A DNA stretch of 64,000 bases. Source: Phycisphaerales bacterium (GTDB taxonomy: Bacteria; Planctomycetota; Phycisphaerae; UBA1845). A program made the translations under genes and the position numbers. The notes beneath the pieces are model-generated. The model ran no database searches. It saw only the letters and a program-made list of their open reading frames with translations, and was not told the origin of the DNA. Location: positions 1 to 64,000 of the forward strand of contig JADZBE010000011.1 in NCBI GenBank assembly GCA_020852275.1, read 5' to 3'. Numbering within the stretch: position 1 is the first letter of the stretch; each line of letters starts with the position of its first letter. Shown in pieces: positions 1-8,088 of the stretch.

Positions 1-2
1 AT

Positions 3-911
3 GAGCCGCTCGGTGGCGGCAACCTGCTGCTGCTGCGCAGGCACATACGCGGGACCGCGCGGGTGGACGAGCGGGCGGTGCTGATTGAGGGGAATCTGGG
101 TGGACTGCCCGGCATTCCACCCACGGCCGAGTGTTATTATTACATCCTGCAGGACCTCGACACGGTGGCCGCGGAGATTCTGTGGCACCGGTTTGCAACC
201 GGTGATTGCAGCGCAGGGTCACCTGCCCCGCGCCTCGGTGTGGCGAACCAAACCACAGGTTGGAAACCTGTGCCCCATGTGTGCGAGGGCATGGTGTATG
301 CGGGCTATGGGCGGGCCACGACGATCGGCTGGCCTCGCGGGGATTTCAACCGCGACGGGCACGTGACGTCGGCGGACGTGGCGATGTTCCTGGCGCCGGG
401 CATCCCGTGGTCCGGGCCGCCGACGCCCGACCCGGCGTTCGACCTCGATCTCGACGGCGATCGGGACTTGTGGGATCGCGGCCTGATGCAGGATGGCGTA
501 AGCGCTGCGCCGGAGCGTGTGTCGCTCGTGGGCAACCCGTTCGCCTTCACGGGCCGGCGGCTGATGTATTATGAATCCGAGCCGGACCCCAACAACGGCG
601 CCGGCGGCCCCTGCGACGGCGGAGGTGGCCCCAACAACGGCGCCGGCGGCCCCTGCGACGGCGGAGGTGGCCCCAACAACGGCGCCGGCGGCCCCTCCGA
701 CGGCGGAGGTGGCAGCAACAACGGCGCCGGCGGCCCCTGCGACGGCGGAGGCTGCGGGAGCTTTTGTGGAGGCGGTATCCGCAGCGGCTTTATCGGTGGC
801 GCCGGTATGGGCGGTGGTGGCGGCGCGGGTGTTGGTATTGTGCCGATGGGCAACCGAGCAGCCGCGCCCCTCGTTCGACCATCCGCAGCGCGTGGTGAAA
901 GTCCGCCGTGA
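3..911 (+). CDS. Secreted dockerin-type protein with Gly/Cys-rich tail (5' end outside window)
   Basis: The frame is open from the first bases of the window, so this is the C-terminal part of a longer protein; the ATG at 63 is internal. A dockerin-like pair of calcium loops is visible (GDFNRDGHVTSADVAMF, then FDLDLDGDRDLWDRG), a type common at the C-termini of exported planctomycete proteins. The tail is extremely Gly-rich and holds four 14-residue repeats (588-755), followed by more Gly-rich sequence to the stop. Two palindromic dispersed repeats (187-204 and 249-278) lie inside the frame and are translated. Function is unknown; export and cell-surface location are inferred from the dockerin-like loops. 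Confident as a real coding end, low on role. Confidence 0.6.
   Translation, partial: EPLGGGNLLLLRRHIRGTARVDERAVLIEGNLGGLPGIPPTAECYYYILQDLDTVAAEILWHRFATGDCSAGSPAPRLGVANQTTGWKPVPHVCEGMVYAGYGRATTIGWPRGDFNRDGHVTSADVAMFLAPGIPWSGPPTPDPAFDLDLDGDRDLWDRGLMQDGVSAAPERVSLVGNPFAFTGRRLMYYESEPDPNNGAGGPCDGGGGPNNGAGGPCDGGGGPNNGAGGPSDGGGGSNNGAGGPCDGGGCGSFCGGGIRSGFIGGAGMGGGGGAGVGIVPMGNRAAAPLVRPSAARGESPP
187..278 (+). repeat. Two palindromic dispersed repeats inside the coding region
   Basis: The palindrome CCGGTTTGCAACCGG (188-202) and the related CACAGGTTGGAAACCTGTG (around 253-273) belong to a family seen again at about 950-975, 56440-56556 and 58540-58562. Here they are translated in frame (GWKPVPH-type peptide). 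Confidence 0.75.
588..755 (+). repeat. Four tandem 42-bp coding repeats (14-residue NNGAGGPCDGGGG-type units)
   Basis: Copies lie at 588-629, 630-671, 672-713 and 714-755 and are nearly identical at base level; copy 3 has Ser for Cys and copy 4 begins with Ser and ends with Cys. The unit is a multiple of three, so changes in copy number would keep the frame. Confidence 0.9.
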
Positions 912-1000
912 CTACTTTGCAGCCCACCACGGCTTGCAATCTCGCAAACAACGACCGGCTGGAAAGCCGGCGCCCCAAGTGGAGACGGGTCTCGCCACGG
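912..1000. other. Intergenic spacer between converging genes with one palindromic repeat
   Basis: Separates the converging gene ends. It contains GACCGGCTGGAAAGCCGG followed by CGCCCC, another member of the short palindromic family. No other signal is seen. Confidence 0.6.
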
Positions 1001-2896
1001 TCAGGCGGGTTTGGCGAAGAACTTCTCCACCGTTGCCGGAGTCGGCGGGCGCGTCAGGCAGGAGACGAGGACGAGGGCGGTCGCCGCCGCGAGAACCATG
1101 GGAACGGCCGGCACGACGTGGATCGGCGTGTCGCCCCAGCCGACGTTCACCAGCGGCTCGCCCCGGCCCACGAAACCGGTGGGCATGTTGACCTTCAAGT
1201 AGTAGTACACACCCAGCCCGATGCCGCAGACGACGGACGCATAGGCGCCCCACTTGGTCATGCGCCGCCAGTACAGCGCTGCGATCACCAGCGGAAACAG
1301 CGCCGCGAACCCGCTGAAGCACCAGATGGCCATGCCAAAGATAGGCTTGGCGGCCTGAAAGAGGACGGCCAGCACCCAGGAAACGAGAACGACCGCGACG
1401 ACGAAAATACGTCCGACGAGCAACCGCTGGCGATCGGTCATCGAATCGTGGCGAACGTAGTGGTCCACGATGTCGTGCGTGAACATCGAGCCGAGGCTGA
1501 GAAACTGCGCATCCATGCCGCCGAGGATGGCCGCCAGCACGCCCGCCGCCAGCAGCCCACTGACGTAGGGGTTCTTCAACATGCCGACCATCATCCCGAG
1601 CACGGTGTTGGGGTTGGCGTGGTCCGGCGGGATGACGGGCTTTCCGCCGATGATGGCCGACGTCGCCCACACGCCGATGAGAATGCACGGCGCCCAGATG
1701 AGCATGATGAGCAGCGGGTGCAGCGTAACGGTGAGGCGGAAGGACTTGGCCGATCGGGCGGTCAGCCAAAGCTGAAAGAGGTGCGGGAACATGGCCACGC
1801 TGAGTGGGATGAACCCGTAGCTGAGGAACTCCAACTCGGACATGGGCTTGGGCTTGTGCGGTTTCAAGACGGCGGTGGCGGGGGAGGTCGCCGCGGCAGG
1901 GGAGGGCAACGTTGGCGCGGCAGGGGAGGTGGATGCGACGTTCTCCGCGCTCGGCGTTTCGACCGCTTCCTTACGGTCGCGGCTCTGCTGGTCGCGGCTC
2001 TGATCGGCGCGGCTCTGATCGGCGCGACTCTGATCGGACGGGGGCGTTGCATCCGCTTTCGGCGTTTCAGCGTTTCGCCGTTTCGACGTTTCCTCGAACT
2101 CCGCCAGGCGTTGCTGGTAAATCTGCTGATGCTCCGGCGTCACGGTCCGCGTCAACTTGCTGGGGTTGACGTCCTGCACCATCCGGGTGGCCTGCTCGAA
2201 ACCGCCGAGCTGGTGACCAATGGCCCAGAACGTCACGATGCCGACGACGAGGAAGATCACGGTCTGGAGCGCATTGGCCCACGCCGTCGCGCGGGCACCG
2301 CCGAGCGAGACGTAAAGCCAGACGACGCCGGTGGCGACCAGGGTTCCCAGCCAGAAGGGAATCGCGCCGTGGAGGGTCGGCGTGTCCGAGGGGAAGACGG
2401 AGGGAAACGCCCCGCGCGTGGCGACGGAAATCATGTTCCCTGAGCCGATGATGCCGATGATGATGTACGGCATCTGCAGCAGCGAGAGGATCGGGAACAG
2501 CAGCACGCCGATGTTGCGCGACTCGAACCGGTCGCGGAAGAACTGAATCTGCGTCTGATACCCGTAGCGCTTGCCGAACGACCACAGCTTCACGCCGACG
2601 AGAAAGAAGCAGGCCGCGTGAACGATGCCCGACCACGACGCCATTTTCCCATACACGCCGACGCCGCTCGCCCAGGCCTCGCCGCTGCTGCCCTGAATGG
2701 CGAAGGCGGTCATCGTCGTGCCGAACACGCTGAGCACGAGGAGCACCGGTCCCACGCCGCGCGAGGCGACGAAGTAGTCGACAGCCGTGCCCTTGAAGAC
2801 GGTGGTGCTGGCGATGCCGAGGACGATGAGCGCCGCCAGGTACGCGACGATGATGCCCAGTTGAAGCTGTCCGGGCGCGAGATCGGCGAGGAGCAT
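1001..2896 (-). CDS. Sodium:solute symporter (SSS/SLC5 family) with long low-complexity loop
   Basis: A 631-residue integral membrane protein with about 13 hydrophobic segments and the SSS pattern: N-terminal VDYFVASRGVGP, then GKRYGYQTQIQFFRDRF, then LGGMDAQFLSLGSMFTHDIV. It probably couples sodium entry to uptake of an organic substrate that cannot be named from sequence. An unusual polar linker of about 90 residues (roughly 250-345, with repeated DQSRA units and a Pro/Ala/Thr stretch) interrupts the membrane core. Part of it is encoded by a dispersed repeat (1960-2045). The start codon overlaps the stop of the upstream DUF3311 gene (TGATG), so the two are co-translated. DUF3311 proteins are known partners of SSS transporters. 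Confidence 0.85.
   Translation of the reverse strand: MLLADLAPGQLQLGIIVAYLAALIVLGIASTTVFKGTAVDYFVASRGVGPVLLVLSVFGTTMTAFAIQGSSGEAWASGVGVYGKMASWSGIVHAACFFLVGVKLWSFGKRYGYQTQIQFFRDRFESRNIGVLLFPILSLLQMPYIIIGIIGSGNMISVATRGAFPSVFPSDTPTLHGAIPFWLGTLVATGVVWLYVSLGGARATAWANALQTVIFLVVGIVTFWAIGHQLGGFEQATRMVQDVNPSKLTRTVTPEHQQIYQQRLAEFEETSKRRNAETPKADATPPSDQSRADQSRADQSRDQQSRDRKEAVETPSAENVASTSPAAPTLPSPAAATSPATAVLKPHKPKPMSELEFLSYGFIPLSVAMFPHLFQLWLTARSAKSFRLTVTLHPLLIMLIWAPCILIGVWATSAIIGGKPVIPPDHANPNTVLGMMVGMLKNPYVSGLLAAGVLAAILGGMDAQFLSLGSMFTHDIVDHYVRHDSMTDRQRLLVGRIFVVAVVLVSWVLAVLFQAAKPIFGMAIWCFSGFAALFPLVIAALYWRRMTKWGAYASVVCGIGLGVYYYLKVNMPTGFVGRGEPLVNVGWGDTPIHVVPAVPMVLAAATALVLVSCLTRPPTPATVEKFFAKPA
1960..2045 (-). 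repeat. Dispersed repeat (CTTCCTTACGGTCGCGGCTC family) within the symporter linker
   Basis: The motif near 1966-1985 recurs at about 6222-6242 and, more divergent, at 14728-14760 and 39340-39375. It continues here into short degenerate repeats of CTCTGATCGGCGCGG that encode the DQSRA units. Confidence 0.65.
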
Positions 2897-3141
2897 CAGT
2901 GCTTTCCTCCATGCGGCGCCGAGCCGGCGGCATCGCCGTCCGCGACCTCAAGATCCCTGGGCCAACAGCAGCGACACGCCATGCCCCACAAGATGCACGC
3001 CGCGATGGAGACGCCGATGTGGTACGCAAGGCTGACGGGCAGGAAGCCGAGCACCAGCGTGCGGTGGTCGGCGCGCCACCAGAAGTCCTGATGAACGACG
3101 GCCAAAATGACGATCATGCCGAAGATGAGGTATCTTGCCAT
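2896..3141 (-). CDS. DUF3311 small membrane protein, SSS symporter partner
   Basis: An 81-residue protein starting at the ATG at 3141 (MARYLIFG). The longer upstream frame lacks membrane-protein character. Two hydrophobic helices (about residues 3-18 and 30-55) flank an HQDFWWRADHR segment and a GFLPVSLAYHIG segment, which match DUF3311. The stop overlaps the symporter start by TGATG. It is presumed to be an accessory or stabilising subunit; its biochemical role is unknown. Confidence 0.65.
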   Translation of the reverse strand: MARYLIFGMIVILAVVHQDFWWRADHRTLVLGFLPVSLAYHIGVSIAACILWGMACRCCWPRDLEVADGDAAGSAPHGGKH

Positions 3142-3327
3142 CCGAGAGTTCCCGATCCGCGACGGCGCCGTGAATGCCCGACCCTGATCCCTGTGGCGGA
3201 CGAGTTCGCGTTGCCCCGACCGCGACGCGAGGATTGTAGCGACGGTGCGTGGATTGAACACGACCCCCGCGCCGGGAATGACGGAAAGTTACGATCGCCG
3301 GGGCTGAAGTCGAAAGGAGGCCGGACC

Positions 3328-3753
3328 ATGGGGCTATTCAGTTTCCGCAAAGGAGCGGCGTCCGCGCAGGATCGACTCGGGCTGGTGGGCACAAGTCCGT
3401 CGCCGGAGTATCCCGACCCCGTCCCGTTGTTCGAGGAAACCGTGGAGCGGCACTTCAAGTTCCACATGGACGGGGGTTGGGCAACCTTCGAGGCCCAGCG
3501 GGAAGGCGGGGCCGTGGTCGTGCAGGTGGTGAACGCGACGGTGAACACCTGCAAGGAGCCGGTGAGGATGGCCGTCGTGCTGGAGCGTGCGGGGCTGTCC
3601 GATCTGGCAAAGCGCGTGAGCGAATTGGACCACGATCTTTTCAAGATCAGCAGCGCCGGTCCGCACGAACTGGCGCAGGCGGTCGATGCCGTATTCAGGC
3701 ACCACTACGGATTGCCGATCGGATACACCGTCAGGGCGGAGGTCGAAGGGTGA
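3328..3753 (+). CDS. Hypothetical 141-residue cytoplasmic protein
   Basis: The start ATG at 3328 follows a strong ribosome-binding site (AAAGGAGG at 3313-3320). The longer upstream frame in this phase is rejected for that reason. There is no signal peptide or membrane segment. The protein has a charged N-terminus (MGLFSFRKG), a region with HFKFHMDGGWATFEAQREGG and a helical C-terminal half. I do not recognise the family. It stands alone between the symporter pair and the hicBA pair, which are on the other strand. Confidence 0.6.
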   Translation: MGLFSFRKGAASAQDRLGLVGTSPSPEYPDPVPLFEETVERHFKFHMDGGWATFEAQREGGAVVVQVVNATVNTCKEPVRMAVVLERAGLSDLAKRVSELDHDLFKISSAGPHELAQAVDAVFRHHYGLPIGYTVRAEVEG

Positions 3754-3786
3754 TCCGCGAGCACACCGTCCGACGAAGGGGTCGGC

Positions 3787-4011
3787 TCAGGCGCTTTCAA
3801 ATGCGCCGCGTTGCACACAGCTCTGGCGGATGATTGCTGCCAGTGTTCCCCGACGCAGTTCCGGATGGTCGGGTACCGGCACGGTGGTCGTGGATTCGCC
3901 CTCGCGCCTTTGCATGACGATGTGGCTGCCGCGTCGCCGAACCTCGACGAAGCCCCAATCCTCCAGGATGCGGCACATCTCCCGTCCCGAGAGTACGCGG
4001 AGCCTACCCAA
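3787..4011 (-). CDS. hicA: HicA-type mRNA interferase toxin
   Basis: A 74-residue protein of the HicA/YcfA family: a small double-stranded-RNA-binding-like fold with the conserved active-site His in RRRGSHIVM (His30). HicA toxins cleave mRNA when not bound by HicB. The length is normal for the family. The gene overlaps the upstream hicB by 8 bp (4004-4011), giving the order hicB-hicA. Identification by motif is fairly secure; toxin activity is inferred. Confidence 0.8.
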   Translation of the reverse strand: MGRLRVLSGREMCRILEDWGFVEVRRRGSHIVMQRREGESTTTVPVPDHPELRRGTLAAIIRQSCVQRGAFESA

Positions 4012-4231
4012 CGTTGACCTCGATTCCCGTCACGTACACTTCAGTGTGCATTCGATGGTCGATTTCAGAGGCGCTCGCCGTTTCAAAGAACAGCTCAACG
4101 GCCTCGATGAGGTTCGCCTTGGCTTCCTCGATGGAATCCCCTTGGCTCGCTACATCGATTTCCGGACAGAGAGCCACGTAGGCATCGTCTTCACGCTCGA
4201 TCAGGCAGGTCAGTCGTCTGAGTTTCTGCAT
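4004..4231 (-). CDS. hicB: HicB-type antitoxin
   Basis: A 75-residue protein (start MQKLRRLT at 4231) with the HicB partial RNase-H-like fold: EREDDAYVALCPEIDVASQG followed by SIEEAKANLIEAVELFFE. It would neutralise HicA. There is no obvious C-terminal DNA-binding extension, so autoregulation is uncertain. The start lies 22 bp inside the 3' end of the halogenase-like gene (4210-5520), so the pair may be transcribed from that gene's promoter. Order and overlap with hicA support the call. Confidence 0.78.
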   Translation of the reverse strand: MQKLRRLTCLIEREDDAYVALCPEIDVASQGDSIEEAKANLIEAVELFFETASASEIDHRMHTEVYVTGIEVNVG

Positions 4232-5520
4232 GGCGTTTCTCTCGGCTGGGGTCGGGCATCGCTGCCCTCCAATTTCATCGACTCCGGCAGTGTACACATC
4301 TGCCCCATCGGCTTGAACAGCTCGTGCACTTCCGGGCGGAAGACGTCGCCGATGAGCACCTCCGTCACGTTGTTCTTGCGATCCGGGTTGGCGCGGATGA
4401 ACTTTCCAAAGGAAAACCCGGGCGAGTAGAAGGCGTAGACCATTTTGCGGATCACCTGCACGCCGTCGTAGAACGAGTCGCCCCAGGCGCTGAGCCGCGC
4501 GGCGGAGCAGTCCTGCGCGTCCAGTGCCGCGTGAATCGCATCGGCGGCGGCCTCTCCGCTCTTCAGCGCCAGGAACACGCCGGAGGAGTACATCGGATCG
4601 AGGAAAGTGAAAGCGTCGCCGATCAGCACCCAGCCGTCGCCGGCGCAGACCTTCGAGTTGTACGAAAAATCGTTGAGCACGTGCACCGGCGAGACGCGCC
4701 GGGCGGGGGCGAGGCGCGGCTGCAGCGCAGGGCACTTGCCCAGCTCTTCCTCCAGCACCTGCTCGGGCTTGCCGCGACCCTTGATCAGATAGTCGATGTC
4801 AGCCACGACGCCGATCGAGACCATGTCGTTGGGCAGCGGGATGAACCAGAACCAGCCCCGCTCGTTGTGCACGGCCACGATGAGGATGGCGCCCTCGTCG
4901 CGCTCGCCCGGGTCGCGGATCGCGCCCTGGTAGTGCGCGAAGACGGCGGCCTTGTGCAGCCCCGGGTCCGGCTGACGGATGTTGAAGCGGCGCGAGAGCA
5001 TGGCGGAGGTGCCGGTGGCATCGACCACGACGGGCGCGTAGATGGGCCACTGCTCGCCGTCGCGCTCGACGATCACGCCGCGGACGCGCGGCAGCCGGTG
5101 GCTCGACGAAGGCTCGAGCAGCACGTCGATAACGTGGGCGGGCTGCCAGACCTGCGCCCCGTGCTCGACGGCGTTTTCGAGCATCATCTTGTCGAACTCG
5201 CTGCGCAGTACCTGCCACGTCTGTGAGTTCTCGCGCGGATCACGCTCGTCGAAGTAGAACGGCGCGGATTCCTTGCCTTGCGCGTTGGCGAACTTCACGC
5301 TGTACTTGCGCACGAACCGGCTGCGCTTCATCTTCTCCAACATGCCGATTCGCTTGAAGACCCAGTAGGTCTCCGGGATCAGCGACTCGCCGATGTGAAA
5401 GCGCGGGTAGTTCATGCGCTCGATGACAAGGACGTTCCGCCCGTGGTCGGCCAGCACGGTCGCACAGGTCGATCCCGCAGGCCCGCCGCCGATGATGATG
5501 ACGTCGAATGAGTCTGACAT
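4210..5520 (-). CDS. FAD-dependent oxidoreductase of the flavin-dependent halogenase / geranylgeranyl reductase type
   Basis: 436 residues. The N-terminus has the dinucleotide-binding GGGPAGS (residues 11-17). The middle has GWFWFIPL (W223-x-W225-x-I-P228), which matches the WxWxIP motif of flavin-dependent halogenases. GWVLIGDAFTFLDP (296-309) carries the second FAD-binding GD. Such enzymes chlorinate or brominate aromatic substrates with FADH2, but related planctomycete homologues include plain reductases, so the substrate is unknown. No flavin reductase or biosynthetic cluster is adjacent. The 3' end overlaps hicB. Family placement is firm, reaction tentative. Confidence 0.75.
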   Translation of the reverse strand: MSDSFDVIIIGGGPAGSTCATVLADHGRNVLVIERMNYPRFHIGESLIPETYWVFKRIGMLEKMKRSRFVRKYSVKFANAQGKESAPFYFDERDPRENSQTWQVLRSEFDKMMLENAVEHGAQVWQPAHVIDVLLEPSSSHRLPRVRGVIVERDGEQWPIYAPVVVDATGTSAMLSRRFNIRQPDPGLHKAAVFAHYQGAIRDPGERDEGAILIVAVHNERGWFWFIPLPNDMVSIGVVADIDYLIKGRGKPEQVLEEELGKCPALQPRLAPARRVSPVHVLNDFSYNSKVCAGDGWVLIGDAFTFLDPMYSSGVFLALKSGEAAADAIHAALDAQDCSAARLSAWGDSFYDGVQVIRKMVYAFYSPGFSFGKFIRANPDRKNNVTEVLIGDVFRPEVHELFKPMGQMCTLPESMKLEGSDARPQPRETPCRNSDD

Positions 5521-5616
5521 AATTCTACCGGGTCAATTCAATGGACAGGATGAACAAGATTAACAAGAAGGCGGAGGAGGTTGAATAGAGTGTGCTTTGT
5601 GGGTGTGGTTCTGCGG

Positions 5617-5775
5617 CGACTCTCGTCATTCCCGCGCTGACGGGATTTCAGCCTCGTCATTTCCGCGCAGGCGGGGATCCAGCGAGTTCCCGTGCACCCT
5701 GGACCCCCGCCCGCGCGGGGGTGACGGGCCCCAGGTCCGATTTCGAGTTCCACCACGGATTGCCAGCCCTCACCT
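5617..5775 (+). repeat. Composite dispersed repeat, copy 1
   Basis: The order is ATTCCCGCG/GGGAATCC-type palindrome, GACCCCCGCCCGCGCGGGGGTGAC, then CCGATTTCGAGTTCCACCACGG. The same three-part order recurs across the window in both orientations. The rest of 5521-5820 holds no gene that I can support. Confidence 0.8.
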
Positions 5776-5820
5776 GAATCACAATCGATCGGTGTCCGCG
5801 GTCGTGCTCGCGGTGAAGCC

Positions 5821-6060
5821 CTATTCCTTTTTCGCATCTTGTCTATCTTGTGAATCCTGTCTCTTGTAAACCCTGAATTTCCGCTTCACGTCCACTCTCG
5901 GGCCGAAGTTGATGAGAAGACCGTCGTCGATGCCGGTTGCAGTCAAGTAGTGTACGAGCTGGATTTCGTGCTCTCTTGCCAGATTCACGACGGCCTTGAC
6001 CTCAATCACCAAGCGTCCTTCAACAAGGAGGTCGGCGAAATACTCCCCGACGAGTTGATC
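5821..6060 (-). pseudogene. GxxExxY protein, C-terminal fragment
   Basis: Translation in this frame gives GEYFADLLVEGRLVIEVKA, then LAREHEIQLVHYLTATG and GLLINFG, which match the C-terminal half of GxxExxY family proteins (normally about 125 residues). The N-terminal half that carries the name-giving motif is missing. Upstream the frame runs straight into a dispersed repeat (6065-6160), so the gene appears cut by it. The last codons (YKRQDSQDRQDAKKE) come from short CTTGTCTATCTTGTGAATCCT-like repeats next to this gene. The function of the intact family is not established. Confidence 0.6.
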
Positions 6061-6064
6061 GCGG

Positions 6065-6246
6065 CGGGTAGCATGGCTTACGGTACTCCTTTGGCCATGG
6101 TCATACCCCGCACGACACGATCAGGCGACTCACGCCAGACCGTGCCACCCGGTTTTCCTTCGGCCAGCGTCCATTTCTTGCACACTGTTTCAAAGCCCGC
6201 GGGTTCGGTGGAGAACGATCGCTTCCTTACGGTCGCGGCTCAGTCA
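6065..6246. repeat. Dispersed repeats (GGAGTACCGTAAGCCATG family, CAGACCGTGCCACCC family, CTTCCTTACGGTCGCGG family)
   Basis: Read on the minus strand, the first block (6065-6108) contains GGCCAAAGGAGTACCGTAAG; a close relative lies at 45156-45203. CGCCAGACCGTGCCACCCGG follows at 6135-6155 and the CTTCCTTACGGTCGCGG motif at 6222-6242. No coding sequence is supported here. Confidence 0.7.
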
Positions 6247-6258
6247 TGCAACAGCCTC

Positions 6259-7461
6259 CTATTTCCCCGTGGCGAACGGCAGCACGATGGACACCGCGAT
6301 CAGCACGATAATGATCCACTCCAGAAGTTCCATGCGCCGCGTGGCCGCGCGGTCGCCGATTTTCTGGTAGATGCTCTCAATGGTCTGGATCTTGCGGAGG
6401 ATGCTGGCGTCCCATTCATTGAGGTGGAATCGCTGCGACGCGAGCCGCGCGACGCGCGCGAGATAGGGGTCGCCCAGCAGCTTCAGCGTGTTGTTGACGT
6501 TCTCGTACAGCAGCGCCGCGTCCATCTGCAGCTCCGCGATGCGGCGCAGGTCCGTCCCCGGCGTCTGCAGCACCGACGACGTAAGTCCGCGGTACTTGGC
6601 CAGCGCCTCGTTCGCCCGGTTCAGCGCCAGATCGAGCTGGTCGTCAAGGAAGCGCATTTCCAGCAGCTCGACGTTGGCGAACTCGAGCACCGCGCGAAGG
6701 TCGTCGGCCTCGCGGTCCAGCAGCACCGCGGCGTTCCAGTCGATAATGGCTGCGTCCTGCAAACCGAACGAGATGCGGCAGGCCAGCGCGTCGTCCACTT
6801 CCTGCGGCGAGAGGGCGACGTTCTCCGCGCGAAGCACCTGCGCCAGCAGGAGCGGATCCCGCGCGACGAGGTGATCCGGATCCTCGGCGGGGCGCACCGA
6901 CTCCAGCTCATAGATCACGTAGTCCTCCACGCGATTGGACGGTCCGGGCTTGGTGACGGCCGGTCCGATCGAGCGGGCGAGCGTCTCCACGACGCAGCGC
7001 GAGGCGCGCAGCAGCTCGGCGTTGTCGTACAGCGCGTTGCTGAGGTCCAGCAGATCTTCCAGCGGGCCTTCCAGCGGGATCGAGTACGTGACCGAGACGG
7101 CGCCGAAATCGTACAGGACCGCATCGACGGTGGGGGAGGTGCTGAAGCGCCCCAGCGGGATGCTCGGCACGCTGTGCACCACGCGCAGCGGCGCGGGCTG
7201 GTATTCAAAATACGTCGGGGCGCGGCGCGTGCGCTTGATCGTCTCGCGCTGCTTGCTCTCGCGGATGCGCGACTGCGCCTCGTCGAGGTTGATCGACAGC
7301 CCGATATCGTACGCGAACAAGGCGTAGGCCGTGCCCTGCTCGATGATGCACCCGTCGGCGGGCTGCGACGGATCCAGCGGCGAGACGGACGGCTCGGCAC
7401 GCGGCGACGGGTCCATCGGGGCGTCGCTGTGCCCGGAGCCGGATGGAGGCTGTAAGCGCAT
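6259..7461 (-). CDS. DUF155 / RMD1-YagE family protein
   Basis: 400 residues. The start chosen is ATG at 7461 (MRLQPPSG), preceded by GAGG and placed just after the cupin stop; the longer frame would overlap it. The body is soluble and largely helical, and the protein ends with RRMELLEWIIIVLIAVSIVL, the C-terminal membrane helix pattern of the DUF155/RMND1 family. Mitochondrial relatives affect translation and respiratory function; bacterial roles are unknown. The Pro/Ser-rich N-terminal 40 residues look disordered. It follows the cupin gene in the same direction with a 2-bp gap, so the two are probably co-transcribed. Confidence 0.65.
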   Translation of the reverse strand: MRLQPPSGSGHSDAPMDPSPRAEPSVSPLDPSQPADGCIIEQGTAYALFAYDIGLSINLDEAQSRIRESKQRETIKRTRRAPTYFEYQPAPLRVVHSVPSIPLGRFSTSPTVDAVLYDFGAVSVTYSIPLEGPLEDLLDLSNALYDNAELLRASRCVVETLARSIGPAVTKPGPSNRVEDYVIYELESVRPAEDPDHLVARDPLLLAQVLRAENVALSPQEVDDALACRISFGLQDAAIIDWNAAVLLDREADDLRAVLEFANVELLEMRFLDDQLDLALNRANEALAKYRGLTSSVLQTPGTDLRRIAELQMDAALLYENVNNTLKLLGDPYLARVARLASQRFHLNEWDASILRKIQTIESIYQKIGDRAATRRMELLEWIIIVLIAVSIVLPFATGK

Positions 7462-7463
7462 GG

Positions 7464-7817
7464 CTACCTCGAGCAATCCATCGGCGCGGGAATGAGGCAG
7501 ATGAACTCCAGCGGCTCGGCGGAGGCGTTGAGGAGCTGGTGCATCTCGTTGGGCGCGATGAAGAGCACGTCGCCCGCCGCGATGGTCCGGTCGCCCTGCT
7601 CGGACTTCGCCACGCCGCGGCCCTTGAGGATCAGGATTTCATGCTCAAAGTCGTGCTGGTGATGCGGCGTAAACCCGCCGGGAGCGACTTCGAAATGGCG
7701 CATATGGAAATTACGCGCGCCGTCCTGCGGACCGACGAGCATGCGCATTTTCGCCCCGGAAGCGCCGGCCATCTGCACCGGCGTCTGCTCGTGTTCGGGT
7801 AGCGGTTTGACTTTCAT
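7464..7817 (-). CDS. Single-domain cupin protein
   Basis: 117 residues, start ATG at 7817 after GGAGC. Cupin motif 1 is FTPHHQHDFEHEILILKGRG (metal-binding His/His/Glu pattern, residues 49-68). Motif 2 is around PNEMHQLLNASAEPLEF (residues 89-105, His93). Small cupins bind a metal and act in isomerase, dioxygenase or regulatory reactions; no substrate can be inferred. It sits directly upstream of the DUF155 gene. Confidence 0.75.
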   Translation of the reverse strand: MKVKPLPEHEQTPVQMAGASGAKMRMLVGPQDGARNFHMRHFEVAPGGFTPHHQHDFEHEILILKGRGVAKSEQGDRTIAAGDVLFIAPNEMHQLLNASAEPLEFICLIPAPMDCSR

Positions 7818-7842
7818 GTGACAGCTCCAAGCATGGCCGTAG

Positions 7843-7952
7843 GTTGTGGAACTCGAAACCGGATGGGAGGCGCGTCGCCCCCGCGCAGGCGGGGGTCCAC
7901 GGCGCCGTGAGGAACCGCTTGATCCCCGCCCTCGCGGGAATGACGAGCGCCG
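7843..7952 (-). repeat. Composite dispersed repeat, copy 2 (inverted)
   Basis: The reverse complement reads CATTCCCGCGAGGGCGGGG, then GACCCCCGCCTGCGCGGGGG, then CCGGTTTCGAGTTCCA, in the same three-part order as copy 1. The remainder of 7818-8088 shows nothing coding. Confidence 0.8.
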
Positions 7953-8088
7953 CCTCCGGCAACGGAACGATGGTTGGCACCGTGCACCCGGCATGGATCG
8001 TGCTCCGGTTGTCCCACCCCGTGCACCGGCGTCAAAGTTGCCCCCCATCTGCGCAGAGCGATTCAGTTCAAAGCGTTTGCCTCTCCGA

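Noticed and set aside
908-2443. A 511-codon plus-strand open frame opposite the first symporter
   Set aside because: It is antisense to a clear SSS transporter and its translation is Arg/His-rich without domains; high GC keeps such frames open.
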